From an uncultured Spirochaetaceae bacterium (GTDB lineage: Bacteria > Spirochaetota > Spirochaetia > Sphaerochaetales > Sphaerochaetaceae), in NCBI GenBank assembly GCA_944389505.1, contig CALXMP010000003.1:124001-188000 (forward strand): 64,000 nt of DNA, read 5' to 3'. The position numbers were made by a program, and so were the translations under genes. Below the pieces are notes generated by a model. The model searched no databases. It was not told where the DNA came from and saw nothing but the letters and a program-made list of their open reading frames with translations. Positions 50,882-58,727 of the stretch are shown here, piece after piece (within the stretch, counting starts at the first letter, position 1; each line of letters opens with the position of its first letter).

Positions 50882-51628
50882 ATGAAGCGTGCTGTCTTGG
50901 CCATCATCTTTTTCTGTCTTTTCGCTGCGTCGTGTACACGTTTCCTTCCGGAAGAGGATATTCCCGATTCCGGTGATATCCGCGAGCTAGGCATGCCTGA
51001 GAATATAACCGATGAATTCAGCTATGTATTCGGCTATATGCTTGCATCATCCGCTTCGGAGTATGGCCAGAACATAGATTATGAATATATGGCACGTGGT
51101 GTCCTTGATTATTCCAGCGGCAAGGCATTCTATGCGGACAGTGAGATGAACCGCATTCTTACGCTTCATCAGCGCCATATGATAACCATGGATCTTAGAG
51201 CGGAGGAGGAACTCAGCGAATCCAACCGCGAGAGCGCATGGGCGTTCCTTATCGCCAACGGCAAGAGGCGGTCCGTTGTCACGCTTCCTTCAGGGCTTGA
51301 GTATGAGATCCTGAAGGAAGGCGATGGGGAGAGCGCGGAGAATGCGTTGATTGTAGCCGGTGAGTATCAGATGTCCCTTCCAGATGGCAGCATCGCATAT
51401 TCAACATATGAGAATGGCGTTTTGGATGAGATCGTTCTGTCAGAGGTAATCCCCGGGCTTGCCGATGGCTTCAGGGCAATGCATGTAGGGGACAGAATCA
51501 GACTGTGGGTACCGCCAGAGCTTGGTTTCGGCGAAGAGTGGCCCAATGATATTGAACCCAATTCCCTCCTTATATTCGATATGGAGCTAAGCGATATCCC
51601 TCAGAAGAGCAATGAGCTCCGCGTATGA
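50882..51628 (+). CDS. FKBP-type prolyl isomerase lipoprotein, 248 aa
   Basis: Lipobox FAAS-C at residue 19, an N-terminal helical dimerisation region like Mip/FkpA (about 40-110; DEFSYVFGYMLASSASEYGQ), then an FKBP domain (about 135-245; LPSGLEYEILKEGDG, VIPGLADGFRAMHVGDR, VPPELGFGEEWPNDIEPNS). A periplasmic folding catalyst anchored in a membrane. The track frame begins with a TTG; ATG 50882 is used. Its end overlaps the convergent HAD gene by 42 nt. Confidence 0.9.
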   Translation: MKRAVLAIIFFCLFAASCTRFLPEEDIPDSGDIRELGMPENITDEFSYVFGYMLASSASEYGQNIDYEYMARGVLDYSSGKAFYADSEMNRILTLHQRHMITMDLRAEEELSESNRESAWAFLIANGKRRSVVTLPSGLEYEILKEGDGESAENALIVAGEYQMSLPDGSIAYSTYENGVLDEIVLSEVIPGLADGFRAMHVGDRIRLWVPPELGFGEEWPNDIEPNSLLIFDMELSDIPQKSNELRV

Positions 51629-52273
51629 GGATACGCTGTGGTCGGCTTTATCCGAATGCTTGCCATCGAATGATATGAAGATGCTCTCAATGCCTGCGTT
51701 GACAGCTCCCTGGATATCACTGCGTTCAGAGTCGCCGATCACTATAGCGTTTTCTTTTTCTATGCCGATGTCATCAAGGACCTTACGGAAGAAACCGGGA
51801 TCGGGCTTCTGCACACCGAGCTCCTCGCTGATGTAGATTCCATTGAAGTATTTCTCAGTATCCGTTCCTCTGAACCGCATGTGCTGTGTATCGGCAATGC
51901 CGTTAGTTATGATGTACATGGGATAAAGGCCATGGATTTCCTCCAGGAATCCTACAGCTCCGGGGAGCATTATCCCGGCTTCACCTAGAAGCCTTATGTA
52001 TTCTTCACCTGCTTCTACAGGATCGTCATTCTTTCCGATAAGTCCGAAGAATCTCCTGAAGCGTTCGCTCCTCAGCCTGTCCATTGAGAGGACTCCTTCC
52101 TCATATTCCTTCCAGCATCCGCTGTTTGCCCCGTGGTATATATCTATGAATTCATCTGTATATGGAAGCGAAAGCTTAGAGAACAGCGTGCTGAGAGCAG
52201 CATCTTCAGTTGCTTTGAAATCGTAAAGGGTACCGTCTGCATCGAAGAGCAGGTGCTTTGGATTCTTGTTCAT
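51587..52273 (-). CDS. HAD phosphatase, YjjG-like nucleotidase, 228 aa
   Basis: HAD motif I FDADGTLYD (about 10-18), motif II IITNG (about 121), motif III KPDPGFFRKVL and motif IV VIGDSERSDI (about 178-187). YjjG relatives hydrolyse pyrimidine 5'-monophosphates. ATG 52273 has no Shine-Dalgarno, but TACATT lies 7 nt upstream, so it may be leaderless. Coding ends 42 nt inside the opposite-strand FKBP gene. Confidence 0.85.
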   Translation of the reverse strand: MNKNPKHLLFDADGTLYDFKATEDAALSTLFSKLSLPYTDEFIDIYHGANSGCWKEYEEGVLSMDRLRSERFRRFFGLIGKNDDPVEAGEEYIRLLGEAGIMLPGAVGFLEEIHGLYPMYIITNGIADTQHMRFRGTDTEKYFNGIYISEELGVQKPDPGFFRKVLDDIGIEKENAIVIGDSERSDIQGAVNAGIESIFISFDGKHSDKADHSVSSYAELIALLRDIA

Positions 52274-52318
52274 ACATGTAATGTAGCAGAAATCGCATTT
52301 GTGGTGGATAATCTTTCT

Positions 52319-52912
52319 ATGCGGCATTCGATATCCTTATTCGTAATCGGAGCATTGATGCTCTTCATAGGCGTGTATATGATTCTCTGTCCATCATCAT
52401 TCATGGCTGTGACGCTCTCAGTATTCGCTGTCTACATGATATTTGATGGGGTGAGAGGTATTGTATCTTTCTTCAGGTTCCGCGATATGCCCGGCGGGGT
52501 GAGAAGCGCTGTGCTTGGAAAGAGTATCATCACAGCAGGATCCGGGATAACGATAATAGCAATGGCAATCGCAAGACCCGATCTGCTCATGCCTATATTC
52601 GTATACATAGCAGGAGCAGTATTCTTACTGGCTGCAATCATCAATCTCCTGGATTACATCATTCTTTACAAGCGAGGCATAAAGTTCGGATACCTTGGCC
52701 TTGAGGTTGTATTCCTCTTCCTCTTTGCCATTCTGCTCTTCCTTTTCCCTGTCTTCATCGGCAGCACGGTGATAACTCTGTTCGCAGCCCTTATATTCGC
52801 AGCAGGTGCTGTAGCGATAACAAGCGGCATCTATTCGATAATCTTCCAGCAGAGACTTAGGAGTTTCCTCAGGAAGAAGGAAGAGGCGATACCAGGGCAG
52901 TATGATGAATAA
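52319..52912 (+). CDS. HdeD/DUF308-family membrane protein, 197 aa
   Basis: Six hydrophobic segments, the first at MRHSISLFVIGALMLFIGVY; the repeated pattern of G-x-x-x-I-x-x-G and MIFDGVRGI is typical of HdeD-like proteins linked to acid or stress resistance. The open frame extends upstream over the opposite HAD gene, but ATG 52319 gives the normal family N-terminus. Last residues are basic then acidic. Confidence 0.75.
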   Translation: MRHSISLFVIGALMLFIGVYMILCPSSFMAVTLSVFAVYMIFDGVRGIVSFFRFRDMPGGVRSAVLGKSIITAGSGITIIAMAIARPDLLMPIFVYIAGAVFLLAAIINLLDYIILYKRGIKFGYLGLEVVFLFLFAILLFLFPVFIGSTVITLFAALIFAAGAVAITSGIYSIIFQQRLRSFLRKKEEAIPGQYDE

Positions 52913-52987
52913 TGCTGGTTCTGTGGCATTCTTTCTGTATTGAGCTGCAGATAATTATTCAGGTTTTGCCATTTGCACGATGTAAGA

Positions 52988-53017
52988 TTGACATATCCCC
53001 ATCTGCTGCAATATATT
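52988..53017 (+). promoter_or_regulatory. Promoter of rpsD
   Basis: TTGACA (52988-52993), 18-bp spacer, TATATT (53012-53017). The leader of about 53 nt could hold an S4-binding structure, but I do not see a known one. Confidence 0.7.
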
Positions 53018-53076
53018 ATCCTAGCTGTGCTTTGGCATGGCAATAAAACTGACATTGTTACTGGAGGGTAAGATCT

Positions 53077-53670
53077 ATGGCAAGGAATATGGGTCCTAGA
53101 TTTAAGCAGTGCAGAAGACTTGGTGTGAATGTATGTGGACACCCCAAGGCGATGAACAGAGCAAACGATGCAGCGTTTGCAAGAAGGAAGAAGCCTACTG
53201 ATTATAGCAGGCAGCTTACTGAGAAGCAGAAGCTCAAGGCTTACTATGGGATTCTTGAGAAGCAGCTTAGAAGGTACTTCGACAAGGCTCTCAAGTCCAG
53301 CATGGCAACAGGCGATGCTCTTGTCATCTCTCTCGAGAGAAGGCTTGACAACGCTGTTTACCGCATTGGCTTCGGCAACTCGATCAGGCTCGCACGCCAG
53401 CTCGTATCGCATGGCCACATTCTCGTAAACGGCAAGAAGGTTGACATCCCGTCATATCAGATCAAGGTTGGCGACGTTATCTCTCTCAAGGAGAAGTCAA
53501 GAACCAATGAGCACTTCAGGGATTGCTTCCTTGGCCACCCGGCATTCAATCTCCCTTATTTCGAGAGGAATGAGGAGGAGTTCTCCGGAAAGTTCGTAAG
53601 GCTTCCTGAGAGATCAGAGATTCCTGTGCAGGTCAATGACCAGCTCGTTGTCGAGTTCTATTCAAAGTAA
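53077..53670 (+). CDS. rpsD: Ribosomal protein S4, 197 aa
   Basis: Small-subunit assembly protein. [20 protein letters not shown] start, S4 domain [39 protein letters not shown] (about 92-130), C-terminal [20 protein letters not shown]. It stands outside the rpoA operon, with its own promoter, as in Treponema and Borrelia. GGAGG precedes ATG. Confidence 0.98.
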   Translation: MARNMGPRFKQCRRLGVNVCGHPKAMNRANDAAFARRKKPTDYSRQLTEKQKLKAYYGILEKQLRRYFDKALKSSMATGDALVISLERRLDNAVYRIGFGNSIRLARQLVSHGHILVNGKKVDIPSYQIKVGDVISLKEKSRTNEHFRDCFLGHPAFNLPYFERNEEEFSGKFVRLPERSEIPVQVNDQLVVEFYSK

Positions 53671-53691
53671 AAGTCTTCATTGATAATGCCG

Positions 53692-53810
53692 CCTTTCCGG
53701 GCCACATACCGGGAAGAGAAAGAAGAGGAGCCACATTCCACATCAGCTCCCTTCCGGAAGCGCCTTCTGACGGCTGCCCTCAAAACAGAAGGTGTACAGG
53801 CAGCAAAATG
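53692..53810 (+). ncRNA. Structured RNA with potential H-type pseudoknot behind rpsD
   Basis: The 140 nt between rpsD and its terminator is densely folded by eye. TTTCCGG can pair near CCGGGAA (53692-53715), GGAGC with GCTCC (53727-53750), CTTCCGGAAG is self-complementary (53751-53760). Then CCTTCTG (53763-53769) pairs with CAGAAGG (53786-53792), while GCTGCC (53773-53778) pairs with GGCAGC (53799-53804), giving an H-type pseudoknot. No ORF. Could be a 3'-UTR-derived sRNA or a regulatory domain; no known family matched. Confidence 0.45.
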
Positions 53811-53838
53811 GTCCCGGTCGTTGACCGGGATTCCTTTT
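53811..53838 (+). terminator. Intrinsic terminator after rpsD and the structured RNA
   Basis: GGTCCCGGTC-GTT-GACCGGGATTCC followed by TTTTT. Confidence 0.9.
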
Positions 53839-53856
53839 TGCCGATATGCCTTTGTA

Positions 53857-54555
53857 TCAGGTCCAGCTTGCTGAGAATGACAATGGCTGGGAGAGAAGCA
53901 GGAAAGCTATGACAGGGAAGGAATATGAGATTGTATTCTCCGAGATCGGCTCTGCATTCTCCACAGAAGTTATCGTACCGGGTACTGTTATGTTTATTGT
54001 TACTTCCCCATTTGATATAGCATCTGGTCCTTCTTCTCCAAGAAGGAAGTAGATCATCTCAAGGTAATCTGCTTCGCTCATACCCTGGTTGTATTCAGGA
54101 CCGTATACCTCGAAGTTAGGATCCGCAAGGAATGGAACGATTGTCTTGAGCTCGGGATAGTTGTTTATATCAAGATAGAAGGAGAAGCTGTTCTCCCCGA
54201 TCTTCACGAAGCTCTGGTCAGCAGCTCCGAATGATCCCAGCAGCGTTGTCAGATCATTTGTGGAGAATGCCAGTGTATATTCATTCTCTCCCGTCTTATC
54301 ATATGAGACGGCTTCAGCTCCAGCAGTTTCTCTGAGCTGTCCTGCGAAGCCCTCTATGGAGCTATCCATTATCGATTTGCCATTCTCCGGGAGGAATTCA
54401 GCGAAATCCTCGAGAACAGAGACGAAGAAAGGCTCAGCCTTGATCTCCGAGACACTTCCGAAGCTATTCTGATTGTTTATGGTCATGGATTCTGTCACGG
54501 TGCATGACGCCAGCAGCAGAACAGCCATGAGCAGTATTGATAATGCTTTTCCCAT
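53857..54555 (-). CDS. Predicted lipoprotein, unknown function, 232 aa
   Basis: No family recognised. MGKALSILLMAVLLLASC is a lipoprotein signal with lipobox LLAS-C (Cys18). The mature part is acidic and mostly beta/alpha mixed, with FFVSVLEDFAEFLPENG and YLDINNYPELKTIVPFLADP. ATG 54555 is chosen since the signal peptide begins there. Shares a divergent 76-nt spacer with the FN3-type secreted protein. A hydrophobic tail ends the chain. Confidence 0.72.
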   Translation of the reverse strand: MGKALSILLMAVLLLASCTVTESMTINNQNSFGSVSEIKAEPFFVSVLEDFAEFLPENGKSIMDSSIEGFAGQLRETAGAEAVSYDKTGENEYTLAFSTNDLTTLLGSFGAADQSFVKIGENSFSFYLDINNYPELKTIVPFLADPNFEVYGPEYNQGMSEADYLEMIYFLLGEEGPDAISNGEVTINITVPGTITSVENAEPISENTISYSFPVIAFLLLSQPLSFSASWT

Positions 54556-54631
54556 ATGGACAGGATAAACAATCAAGGCACAGTAGACAACGCTCAACCT
54601 TTGTGATAGTTAACTTAACAAGGTGAGTTAA

Positions 54632-55453
54632 ATGACAAAAAGACTGATTTCTGTATGTTATCTTCTGCTTGCGGCAGCTGCAATGCTATCAGCGGTATCG
54701 CTGAATGCAGAGGCTGAATCGCTTCCGACCTCAATAAAGCTGTCCTGGGATGCCGTTGATGGCGCTGTTTATTATGATATCTACAACGGACAGACATCCG
54801 TCGCCAGACTTCCGTCCGATGTCTATTCATTCACTGTAGAGGATCTTTTCTCCAATGAGAGCTATGACCTCTGCGTTGCGGCAAGGGATGCTGAGAACAG
54901 GGATCTTGATGCTGAATGGGTAACTGCTTCCACAACTAACTGGGATGGTGTGTATCAGTGGGTAAATGAGACCGATAAGGATAACAGAGGCAGGATGAAG
55001 ACCTTCACCCTCCGTCTTGAGACGGTACGCGATGAGGCAATCGGACAGTATCTCAGGATGTTCATGGTCAATGATGACGGATCGGAGCTCAGGATATTCC
55101 CTCTCTTTGATTTCGGCTCGGAGGATGCCGGAAGCTGGGTTGATTACGGTGACGATGGTCCTACGGGAACTGCCTATAGGGAGAATGCGGAAAGGTTCAA
55201 TACCTCTATATTCAAGCCTTCTAAGTGGAGAGTGGACCGTATTGTGATTGACTATGATTCAACTTCTGCGTACATTCAAACAAGCGCCTTCGGGATTATC
55301 GTGGATACTGAGACAACATATAATCTCTATATTGAGGACGGTCTGAGAAAGATGTCCTTCTCAACAACATCGGAGAGCAGCCTTGCGGAGAGTGTGCTGT
55401 TCCATAATCCAAATCCGGGAGAAGAAGACGCATTTATATTGACTGAGATCTAG
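54632..55453 (+). CDS. Secreted protein with FN3-like N-terminal domain, 273 aa
   Basis: Signal peptide (about 1-28), then a fibronectin-III-like domain (about 31-105; IKLSWDAVDGAVYYDIYN, YDLCVAARDAENRDLD). The C-terminal 165 residues are unfamiliar and rich in Asp/Ser, with TFTLRLETVRDEAIGQYLRM and WRVDRIVIDYDSTSAYIQ, looking like a lipocalin or sheet domain. AAGGTGAG precedes ATG. Ends 10 nt before topA. Confidence 0.7.
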   Translation: MTKRLISVCYLLLAAAAMLSAVSLNAEAESLPTSIKLSWDAVDGAVYYDIYNGQTSVARLPSDVYSFTVEDLFSNESYDLCVAARDAENRDLDAEWVTASTTNWDGVYQWVNETDKDNRGRMKTFTLRLETVRDEAIGQYLRMFMVNDDGSELRIFPLFDFGSEDAGSWVDYGDDGPTGTAYRENAERFNTSIFKPSKWRVDRIVIDYDSTSAYIQTSAFGIIVDTETTYNLYIEDGLRKMSFSTTSESSLAESVLFHNPNPGEEDAFILTEI

Positions 55454-55463
55454 GAGGTCCTCT

Positions 55464-58025
55464 TTGATAGCGGATCCTGATAAGAAGACACTTATCATAG
55501 TTGAGTCGCCGACAAAAGCTCGGACGATCGGGAAGTATCTTCCTTCCACCTGCACTGTCATGGCATCCCGTGGACATGTGGTGGAACTTGCTCCTGAGCC
55601 GAAGAACAGCCGGTTCGGTGTTGATATAGATAATGGCTATGAGCTCGAGTACCAGATTGAGGATGACAAGAAGAAGATTCTTGATGAGCTGAAGAAAGCG
55701 CTCAAGGGAAAGGAACAGCTTGTTCTTGCAACCGATGAAGACCGGGAAGGTGAGTCTATATCCTGGCATCTGTATAATCAGCTGAAGCCCAAGTGCCCGG
55801 TGTTCCGCATGGTATTCCATGAGATCACAAAGCAGGCAATAACAAATGCTTTCTCCTCATGCCGCGAGATCGATATGGATCTTGTCCATGCGCAGGAAGC
55901 GCGCCGTGCTGTCGACCGCCTGCAGGGCTATGGTATATCACCGATAATAAGCAGGAAGCTTGGCGGCAAGTATTCCGCAGGCCGCGTTCAGTCTCCAGGG
56001 CTTAAGCTTATTGTAGAGAGAGAGAAGACCAGAAGGCTCTTCTCATCATCCGATTATGCCTCTGTTGAAGCGATGCTTGTATCGGAGGGAGCATCCTTCC
56101 AAGCAACGCTCACCCGTATCGATGATACTCCTGTAGCATCCTCTAAGAGCTTTGACAGCGAGACAGGCAAGATCAAGGGTGATGATATCATCCTGACGCA
56201 TGATGAGGCAGAGAGGATCGCATCGGAGCTTTCCGGCTCGGATGTAAGGATCGAGGGAATAACATATAGGGATATAAGGCAGAATCCCGCGAAGCCTTTC
56301 ACGACATCAACTCTTCAGCAGGATGCTTCGAGGAAGCTGCGCAAGGGAGTCCGCGAGATCATGGCAATCGCGCAGACGCTCTATGAGAATGGATTCATAA
56401 CATATATGCGTACCGATTCTCCAACGCTGTCGCAGGAATGCATAAATGCTTCCCGCATGCAGGTTGAGGAGATGTTCGGGCAGGACTACCTTTCATACAA
56501 GCCTCGCAATTATAAGGCAACCGGAGGAAACGCTCAGGAAGCCCATGAGGCTATAAGGCCAGCAGGTGACAGATTCAGGAGACCTGAGGAGACAGGGCTG
56601 GAAGGCGATCAGCTGAAGCTCTATACGCTCATATGGAGGAGAACGCTTGCAACCCAGATGAGGGAGGCTGAGAAGAGTTCTGTCTCTGCTGTATTCCATT
56701 CTGGAAGGTATACGCTGACGGCATCCGGTACTTCCATAAAGTTCCCTGGTTATCTGAAGCTCTATGAGGTTGCGAAGGATACGGAGGAAGAGGAAGGGGA
56801 GGAAGGCATACTCCCATCACTGGATCCGGAGAAGAGCAGGGTCTCCTGCAGCAGTGCCGGTGTGAAGGATCATACGACTGAGCCTCCTGCGAGATTCAAT
56901 GAGGCTACGCTTGTACAGAAGCTTGAAGGCGAGGGAATAGGGCGTCCTTCGACATACGCTACTATCATCTCCACGCTGATTGACCGCAAGTATGTGATAC
57001 GTAAGAATCAGCAGCTCGTCCCGACATTCACAGGTTTCTTCGTCGATTCATTCCTCGAGAGCATGTTCCCTGTCTATATCGGTTATGGATTCACCTCTGA
57101 GATGGAGTCTGGGCTGGATAAGATTGCCGATGGAACGGAATCAAAGCAGGCATTCCTTGATGGTTTCTGGAAAGGCAGGGATGGATTCCCGGGCCTTGCC
57201 CGCGATCTTGCAAGTGTTACCATGAATGCAAGGCGTTCCGAGGTCAAGAATCTTACGCTCTCAGGGCTGTCATATAAGTTCAGCACAGATGATGGAACAG
57301 CTGTTGCATATGCGATAAAGACAGGAAAGTTCGGCCCGTACCTCTCCTCCGATTCATTCAATGAGGAGACAGGAAAGGACAGGATGGCATCTATCGATCA
57401 GGCGAAGTACTTCCCTGGGACATTCATGGATGAGGATGCCAAGGCAATTCTCTTCCCGCCCCAGCCTGAGCAGATTCCTGTCGTTGATGATATCTTCATC
57501 ATGTCAGGACGCTATGGTGAGTACTTCAGGCGTGAGAGCGATGGAAAGATCGTCAATATAGCGCGAAGGAAGAGTGCTGCATCATATTCTCCTGATATGA
57601 TCCGGTTCCTCTTCACGCTTCCTAAGTCGATTGGTAAGGACAGTGAAGGCAACGATGTGATGCTTGTATCCGGACCATATGGCATCTATGCACAGTACAA
57701 GGGACAGAATATCAATGTGCAGGACCCATTCACGGCCGATGCTGCTGCGATAATCGAGAATGCTGAGGCTGTTGCGAACGGTGCGCCTAAGAATCTTGTC
57801 AGGAAATACGAGGACTACGAAGGCAAGCCTCTGGAGATGCTCAGGGGACGCTATGGCGCCTATATAAAGTGGGGAGATCTTAACTGCGCGCTCTCTGCTG
57901 CCGATAAGCGCGATCTCAATGGTGTCGACCAGGCTAGGGCTGAAGAGATTGCAAAGGCTGCATCGGAGAAACCGCCTGCAGAGAAGAAGAGAAGGACCAC
58001 AAGAAGGACTGCGAAGTCCTCATGA
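55464..58025 (+). CDS. topA: DNA topoisomerase I, 853 aa
   Basis: Type IA topoisomerase that removes negative supercoils. TOPRIM with IVESPTKART (Glu near 14) and LATDEDREGESISWH; the active Tyr is Tyr314 in FITYMRTDS. GIGRPSTYATIISTL and C-terminal topoisomerase repeats follow (about 600-830; GKFGPYLSS, GRYGEYFRR, GPYGIYAQY, GRYGAYIKW). No Cys4 zinc fingers; the Lys/Arg-rich tail replaces them. Start is TTG 55464 with AGGAGG 7 nt upstream, giving MIADPDKKTLIIVESP. Confidence 0.97.
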   Translation: MIADPDKKTLIIVESPTKARTIGKYLPSTCTVMASRGHVVELAPEPKNSRFGVDIDNGYELEYQIEDDKKKILDELKKALKGKEQLVLATDEDREGESISWHLYNQLKPKCPVFRMVFHEITKQAITNAFSSCREIDMDLVHAQEARRAVDRLQGYGISPIISRKLGGKYSAGRVQSPGLKLIVEREKTRRLFSSSDYASVEAMLVSEGASFQATLTRIDDTPVASSKSFDSETGKIKGDDIILTHDEAERIASELSGSDVRIEGITYRDIRQNPAKPFTTSTLQQDASRKLRKGVREIMAIAQTLYENGFITYMRTDSPTLSQECINASRMQVEEMFGQDYLSYKPRNYKATGGNAQEAHEAIRPAGDRFRRPEETGLEGDQLKLYTLIWRRTLATQMREAEKSSVSAVFHSGRYTLTASGTSIKFPGYLKLYEVAKDTEEEEGEEGILPSLDPEKSRVSCSSAGVKDHTTEPPARFNEATLVQKLEGEGIGRPSTYATIISTLIDRKYVIRKNQQLVPTFTGFFVDSFLESMFPVYIGYGFTSEMESGLDKIADGTESKQAFLDGFWKGRDGFPGLARDLASVTMNARRSEVKNLTLSGLSYKFSTDDGTAVAYAIKTGKFGPYLSSDSFNEETGKDRMASIDQAKYFPGTFMDEDAKAILFPPQPEQIPVVDDIFIMSGRYGEYFRRESDGKIVNIARRKSAASYSPDMIRFLFTLPKSIGKDSEGNDVMLVSGPYGIYAQYKGQNINVQDPFTADAAAIIENAEAVANGAPKNLVRKYEDYEGKPLEMLRGRYGAYIKWGDLNCALSAADKRDLNGVDQARAEEIAKAASEKPPAEKKRRTTRRTAKSS

Positions 58026-58030
58026 TGAAG

Positions 58031-58053
58031 CGCCCCTTTGCGGGGCGTTTTTT
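58031..58053 (+). terminator. Intrinsic terminator of topA
   Basis: CGCCCC-TTTGC-GGGGCG followed by six T; also at the end of the convergent DUF1275 gene. Confidence 0.92.
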
Positions 58054-58727
58054 CATACCTGTTCTTTTGGCTTTCTGATCATCATCATGAAAGCAATAAG
58101 GAGAAGGACCGGGGAAATGAGTATCGTGGATTGCCCCATGCTCCTGATTGCGATGCTTCCGATTGCAGCCCCGATGGCGAATATGGCTATGACGAGGAAG
58201 TAGCGGAGAGCTGTGCTGAGATTCTCTCTGTTACCTGTCTGTATGAACAGCGTCAGATGCTCGGTTCCTCCTCTGAGGTTTCCTATGCACATCGTGCTTG
58301 CATAGCTTGTTCCCTTTACTTTCCTGAAGGACTGTACCTGCATGGCGCATGCTGCCGATATTAGCGCATTGGCGATGTGGTTATTCGGTATGAATGCAGA
58401 TGATGCAAGCAGAATCATCTCAGCAAGGAGCACATGCTGACGCCAGTGTATTGTCCTTGGGCTGTTTCCGCAGAGCTTTCTTATGAAGCAGGCAATTGCT
58501 ATGCCGATTATGAATGCTGCCAGAGGTATTGCGTATGAAAGGACATTATTCCACCGTCCTTCCGCTGCCGAGACAGCGAGCAGGACGATGTTGCCTGTCT
58601 GAGCATTTGCGAACACGTGTCCGCGCTCGATATAGGAATAAGCATCCTGAAGCCCTCCGGATACTGTAAGCAGAGCCATTACCGGAAGGCTTTCGGATGG
58701 GAACTCAGTGCTGGATATTCTTCGCAT
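58053..58727 (-). CDS. YoaK/DUF1275-family membrane protein, 224 aa
   Basis: Six-helix membrane family. The conserved head GGLQDAYSYIERGHVFANAQTGNIV (given in part: GGLQDAYSY, then FANAQTGN, about 25-47) and MQVQSFRKV, then SYASTMCIGNLRGGTE (about 140-157) match DUF1275. Function unknown; proposed transporters. ATG 58727 is used; a TTG lies 6 nt upstream. Overlaps the end of glgP by 23 nt, so it is cotranscribed with it. Confidence 0.88.
   Translation of the reverse strand: MRRISSTEFPSESLPVMALLTVSGGLQDAYSYIERGHVFANAQTGNIVLLAVSAAEGRWNNVLSYAIPLAAFIIGIAIACFIRKLCGNSPRTIHWRQHVLLAEMILLASSAFIPNNHIANALISAACAMQVQSFRKVKGTSYASTMCIGNLRGGTEHLTLFIQTGNRENLSTALRYFLVIAIFAIGAAIGSIAIRSMGQSTILISPVLLLIAFMMMIRKPKEQV

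Noticed and set aside
52133-52318. Long N-terminal extension of the DUF308 protein
   Set aside because: It would lie antisense within the HAD gene; the family N-terminus begins at ATG 52319.
53680-53840. Possible tmRNA or 6S RNA
   Set aside because: No tRNA-like acceptor or GGTTCGA T-loop, no proteolysis tag frame, and no 6S bulge; only the hairpins and pseudoknot are supported.
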